Shown here: positions 60,686 through 64,000 of the stretch, one piece after another
Layout of the letters: the number at the start of each line of letters is the position of its first letter
Numbering within the stretch: the stretch's first letter is position 1
Assembly (NCBI RefSeq): GCF_021390545.1
Contig: NZ_JAJUWR010000010.1
Coordinates: forward strand, 1 to 64,000
DNA length: 64,000 bases
Origin: Algoriphagus sp. AGSA1
GTDB lineage: Bacteria > Bacteroidota > Bacteroidia > Cytophagales > Cyclobacteriaceae
Direction: 5' to 3'
Notes under the pieces: model-generated
Told to the model about the DNA's origin: nothing
Seen by the model: the letters and a program-made list of their open reading frames with translations, nothing else
Database searches by the model: none
Translations under genes and position numbers: made by a program

Positions 60686-62986
60686 TCAAATAGCCTTTTC
60701 CAAACTAACACGTACTGACTTGCTTATTGGGGTATTGCTTTTGTCGGCGAACTCATGAATTGGGACTAGAGGATTTGTTTCTGGAAAATAGGCAGCCAAA
60801 TTACCAGGCGGGATCTGGTAAGGAATGACTAAAAATTGAAAGACCTTACGCTCCTGTCCTTCATAATTACTCATAATATTCACCACATCCATTTTCTTGA
60901 GATTCTCCCGAGCCATATCTGACTTGTTCATAAATAGCACCCGTCGTTCGTTGTGAATTCCTCGGTACCGATCATTAAGTCCATAAATGGTGGTGTTAAA
61001 CTGATCGTGCGAGCGTATGCTCATCAGCAGGTACTCCTTTTCCTTTAGGTTGTGTATAGGTAATGAGGTGATGGAAAATTGTGCCCTTTGATTGGGAAGC
61101 ATACTGAAATCAAGATCTCTGGCATTATTGGGCAGATAATAGCCAGATCCTTTGGACTTGGTATTTATGTCTTTGAAACCGGAAATCACTTCACCAAGTT
61201 TCTCTCGGAGTAAATCGTAATTAGAGCCCAACAGTTTCCATTTCACAGGATGATCTTCCCTGAAATATGCCGCTGCAATTCCGGCCACAATTTCCGGTTC
61301 GCTTTTGATATCATCAGAAATAGGAGTCAGAAATCCCTTTGATTGGTGGACGGCTCCCATGCTGTTTTCTACTGTGAAGTGCCGCTGCTCTCCATCCTTC
61401 ATGTCCTTATCAGACCTTCCAAGAGTAGGTAAAATCAGGGCAGTTTTGCCAGTGATCACATGGCTTCGATTGAGTTTGGTGCTGATTTGAACGCTGAGGT
61501 CACAGTTTTGAAGAGCCTTGGCAGTGTATTCAGTATCAGAAGCAGCTGACACAAAATTGCCTCCCAGTCCAATGAACACCTTGGCTTTCCCTTCATGCAT
61601 GGCTGGAATCGCTTTGACCACATCGACACCAGCATGTTCTGGGGCGTCGAAGCCAAAGGTGTTTTTGATGGCCGTATTTAATTCTTTGGACACAAAGTGC
61701 ATGATGCCTACAGTTCTGTCTCCCTGTACATTGCTGTGACCTCGCACAGGACAGGTGCCGGCACCTGGTTTTCCCAAACTTCCTTTGAGCAAGAGTAAAT
61801 TGACACATTCTTTGATGTTTTCTACCCCGTTTTTGTGCTGGGTAAGACCCATTGCCCAACAGATGATGATTTTGCTTTTTTTGGCCAAAAGCGCCACCGC
61901 TTCGTCGATTAACTTTTCTTCTATTCCGCAGAGTTCTAATAATTCCTGTTCAGACTGTGCGTGCAAGTGCTCTATAAGTGATTCATATCCGGCAGTGTAT
62001 TTCCCGATGAATTCGTGGTCGAAAACTTTTCCGCTAACCTTATCCAGTGCGGCCAATTTCTTTTCAATCAATTTTAATAGCGCCACATCCTGATTGATTT
62101 TAACCTGTAGATAAATATCCGTCAATCCTACTCCATTCAGAAGTATCCCGGCAACTTCCTGGGGATTTCTAAAACGTATTAATCCGGCCTCCTGAAGTGG
62201 ATTGACGGTAATGATTTTCCCTCCATTCCTTTTGCATTTCTCCAAAGCTGACAGCATTCGTGGATGGTTTGTTCCGGGGTTTTGTCCGATTACCATCACC
62301 ACTTCGGCTTTGTCAAAATCCTCCAGTTTCACCGATCCTTTGCCTATTCCAAGTGTTTCAGAAAGCCCCACCCCACTGGATTCATGGCACATATTGGAGC
62401 AGTCAGGCATATTATTGGTGCCAAAGGCCCTAGCAAACAGTCCGTACAGAAATGCGGCTTCGTTGCTTGATCTTCCAGAGGTGTAAAAGATGGCTTGGTC
62501 TGGATGATCCAGTGCATGGAGGTGATCTGAAATAGTTCTAAATGCTTCTTCCCAAGTACACTCTTCGTAGTGATTTGAGTCTGGTCTCAGAATCATGGGG
62601 GCGGACAAACGTCCACTTTGGCCTATCTTATAATCTGACCAACTGGAAATTTCCTGTATGGAATAATTAGAAAAAAATGCATTGTCCACCTTTTTTGATG
62701 TAGCTTCTTCAGCTAAAGCCTTCGCTCCGTTTTCACAGTATTCTCCCAGTTTGGATCGGTTTTGAGGATCTGGCCAAGCACAACCTGGACAGTCAAAACC
62801 ATCCTTTTGGTTCATGTGCGAAAGCGTCTGTAAAGACTTGATAACTCCCATTTCTTTGAAAGTATGTTGCAGCGCTACTTTTACTGCAGTGAAACCTGCG
62901 GCATATAGTGCAGGCTTTTTTAGATCTATTCCTGTAAATTCTTGATTGCTTTGAGCCTGGATATTCTTTCTGAAGGAGGATGGCAT
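60686..62986 (-). CDS. FdhF/YdeP family molybdopterin oxidoreductase
   Basis: A 766-residue molybdopterin protein of the formate dehydrogenase alpha-like group. The N-terminal CPGCAWPDPQNRSKLGEYCENGAKA is the YdeP-type cysteine motif. Molybdopterin domains follow (TSGRSSNEAAFLYGLFAR, GQNPGTNHPRML, GLGGNFVSAASDTEYT) and the C-terminal cap domain RSHDQFNTTIYGLNDRYRGI. E. coli YdeP is associated with acid resistance; its substrate is unproven. No FdhD or electron-transfer subunit is adjacent. Confidence 0.93.
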   Translation of the reverse strand: MPSSFRKNIQAQSNQEFTGIDLKKPALYAAGFTAVKVALQHTFKEMGVIKSLQTLSHMNQKDGFDCPGCAWPDPQNRSKLGEYCENGAKALAEEATSKKVDNAFFSNYSIQEISSWSDYKIGQSGRLSAPMILRPDSNHYEECTWEEAFRTISDHLHALDHPDQAIFYTSGRSSNEAAFLYGLFARAFGTNNMPDCSNMCHESSGVGLSETLGIGKGSVKLEDFDKAEVVMVIGQNPGTNHPRMLSALEKCKRNGGKIITVNPLQEAGLIRFRNPQEVAGILLNGVGLTDIYLQVKINQDVALLKLIEKKLAALDKVSGKVFDHEFIGKYTAGYESLIEHLHAQSEQELLELCGIEEKLIDEAVALLAKKSKIIICWAMGLTQHKNGVENIKECVNLLLLKGSLGKPGAGTCPVRGHSNVQGDRTVGIMHFVSKELNTAIKNTFGFDAPEHAGVDVVKAIPAMHEGKAKVFIGLGGNFVSAASDTEYTAKALQNCDLSVQISTKLNRSHVITGKTALILPTLGRSDKDMKDGEQRHFTVENSMGAVHQSKGFLTPISDDIKSEPEIVAGIAAAYFREDHPVKWKLLGSNYDLLREKLGEVISGFKDINTKSKGSGYYLPNNARDLDFSMLPNQRAQFSITSLPIHNLKEKEYLLMSIRSHDQFNTTIYGLNDRYRGIHNERRVLFMNKSDMARENLKKMDVVNIMSNYEGQERKVFQFLVIPYQIPPGNLAAYFPETNPLVPIHEFADKSNTPISKSVRVSLEKAI

Positions 62987-63049
62987 GGAGATGTAGTTCT
63001 AAAATTCGGTTTCTTTCTTAAGGTGAAAGGGCTATGAAACTCATAGGAT

Positions 63050-63385
63050 TTAAGACTTAGGCTTATTTTTCTGATGGCTTATATCCGAATGGGCAGAAGC
63101 CAGCGCCTCGACAAGTGCTTCCTTGGATACCCTCTGGAGGTCAAAAGTAGTCCAGCCTTTTTCTCCCCACTTGTTGGGAACGGGGTAGATGGCACTTGGC
63201 TCATAGTCGCAAAAAGCGGTTTGTTCCGTTAGTGAAAGGAGCAGGTTTGCGGAGAGGGATTTCTCATGTAGTGTTGCGAAAATCCTCTTTTTTGCCACTT
63301 TGAAGGCTGTTCTGTCAAAATGTGGGGCACTTTCAGTTCCCGGAAAGGACAGAGCAAGTTGAGAAAATGAGTCTGGGGTTATCAT
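63050..63385 (-). CDS. MmcQ/YjbR family protein
   Basis: A 111-residue protein: LALSFPGTESAPHFDRTAFKVAKKRIFATLHE followed by NKWGEKGWTTFDLQ matches the MmcQ/YjbR (CyaY-like fold) family over its full length. These are small DNA-binding-like proteins with no settled function. Single gene about 60 bases upstream of the YdeP-like gene and possibly in the same transcript. Confidence 0.9.
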   Translation of the reverse strand: MITPDSFSQLALSFPGTESAPHFDRTAFKVAKKRIFATLHEKSLSANLLLSLTEQTAFCDYEPSAIYPVPNKWGEKGWTTFDLQRVSKEALVEALASAHSDISHQKNKPKS

Positions 63386-63488
63386 GGTACATCATGTTTG
63401 CTTCCCTAAGTTCACAAATTCCCTCAAAAAAGTAAAAGCGGATTGGACATAGATCCAATCCGCTCTTTTTAAAAGAAAGTCGCTTCAG

Positions 63489-64000
63489 TTAGATTACCGT
63501 TACGAATTTCTCTTTTGGAGTACGTACTTTTTTCATATTGAGCAGCCAGTCGCTTTCCTCATTTCTATAGCCAAGTGGTAAGACGATCACAGATCGAAGG
63601 CCTTTGGATTTTAGATCCAAAATCTCATCCAAAGCCGTTGGGTCAAAACCTTCCATAGGAGTGGAGTCAATTTTTTGTTCAGCGGCAGCTATCAGGGCAG
63701 TTCCTAGAGCTATATAAGCCTGCCTGGCTGCATGGTTGAAGTTCTGTTCCGCAGTTTGGGCACCATAAGCTGTTATAAGTTTATTTCTATAGTCGTCCGT
63801 AGCTGAGTCAGGCAGGTTTCTCTGCTCGTTGTTATATTTGAAAACGCCATTGATTCTCTCTGGCGTGTAGTTGTCCCATGCTGCAAACACAAGCACGTGG
63901 GAAGCGTCTGTGATTTGGCTTTGCCCCCAAGCGATAGGCTTGATTTTTTCCTTTACTTCCTGATCGGTGATGACCAGGATTTCATACGGCTGCAATCCTG
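63489..64000 (-). CDS. Nitroreductase-family NAD(P)H oxidoreductase, partial
   Basis: The C-terminal 170 residues of an FMN nitroreductase. GLQPYEILVITD, which follows the FMN-binding arginine/serine region in this family, stands at the window edge. DASHVLVFAAWDNY, ARQAYIALGTALIAAAEQKIDSTPMEGFDPTALDEIL and LGYRNEESDWL follow. The frame stays open to base 64000, so the start is outside; the apparent TTG start near 63995 is an internal leucine. It probably reduces quinones or nitro compounds. Confidence 0.9.
   Translation of the reverse strand, partial: GLQPYEILVITDQEVKEKIKPIAWGQSQITDASHVLVFAAWDNYTPERINGVFKYNNEQRNLPDSATDDYRNKLITAYGAQTAEQNFNHAARQAYIALGTALIAAAEQKIDSTPMEGFDPTALDEILDLKSKGLRSVIVLPLGYRNEESDWLLNMKKVRTPKEKFVTVI

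Noticed and set aside
63995-64000. Treating the last gene as complete with a start near 63995
   Set aside because: The codon is the leucine of GLQPYEI inside the nitroreductase domain and the frame remains open to the window edge.

Overview
The window is a chromosomal segment of a Bacteroidota bacterium. The gene content points to the Cytophagia, probably the Cyclobacteriaceae (an Algoriphagus- or Belliella-like marine or soil aerobe); that family placement is inference. The evidence is a fused CcoNO cbb3 oxidase subunit, a fused LpxC/FabZ, the type IX secretion regulator PorX, BatA/DUF58 genes, DUF4296 and DUF4924 proteins, a NVEALA-like peptide, a 7TMR-DISM kinase, and -7 promoter boxes of the Bacteroidota form TAnnTTTG instead of sigma-70 boxes.

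Layout. 1-540: tail of an rRNA operon (23S end, 5S, terminator). 1140-9621: cbb3 oxidase operon in order ccoI-ccoS-ccoNO-ccoQ-ccoP-ccoG-ccoH-SafE-like transporter, converging on oxygen-independent hemN; FNR/CRP-type palindromes lie upstream of both units. 11083-13874: BatA/DUF58 operon. 13981-16718: DUF4296 lipoprotein and mutS2. 17484-22589 (minus): HD phosphohydrolase, lpxD, lpxC/fabZ, lpxA and an ABC ATPase. 22649-25846: porX, tsaE, ald. 25851-31704: a signalling region with an orphan receiver, then a tightly packed cassette of E1-like (ThiF/Rv1355c-type) protein, GNAT/autoinducer-synthase-like protein, 7TMR-DISM histidine kinase and receiver-kinase. 31794-45032: mostly housekeeping genes (ppa, acpH, SF1 helicase, lepA, folD, tRNA-Leu), a small secreted cysteine peptide with a beta-propeller lipoprotein, a frameshifted four-helix-bundle gene inside inverted repeats, and a secreted DsrE protein beside a hybrid kinase. 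45035-51864: sigma-54 regulator, a long PurF-like protein, M42 peptidase, DUF2183 phosphatase, lipid kinase. 51951-60257: carbohydrate genes (DUF1080, Gfo/Idh, then an overlapping minus operon of small membrane protein, SSS symporter, GH88, OYE-type flavin oxidoreductase, SDR). 60686-64000: YdeP-like molybdopterin oxidoreductase, MmcQ/YjbR protein, and a nitroreductase cut by the window edge.

The genes form a few functional blocks: microaerobic respiration with its maturation factors and anaerobic heme synthesis; lipid A first steps; secretion regulation; several two-component and phosphorelay genes; and oxidative/hydrolytic sugar catabolism. The strongest candidate for something undescribed is the E1-like/acyltransferase-like/7TMR kinase/receiver-kinase cassette (26694-31704), which looks like a make-a-signal, sense-a-signal unit. 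Secondary candidates are the peptide/propeller locus (35708-37290), the pair of related 60-bp leader elements (17287-17347 and 60302-60363), and the GH88/OYE/SDR operon. No CRISPR array, intact insertion sequence or prophage was seen.
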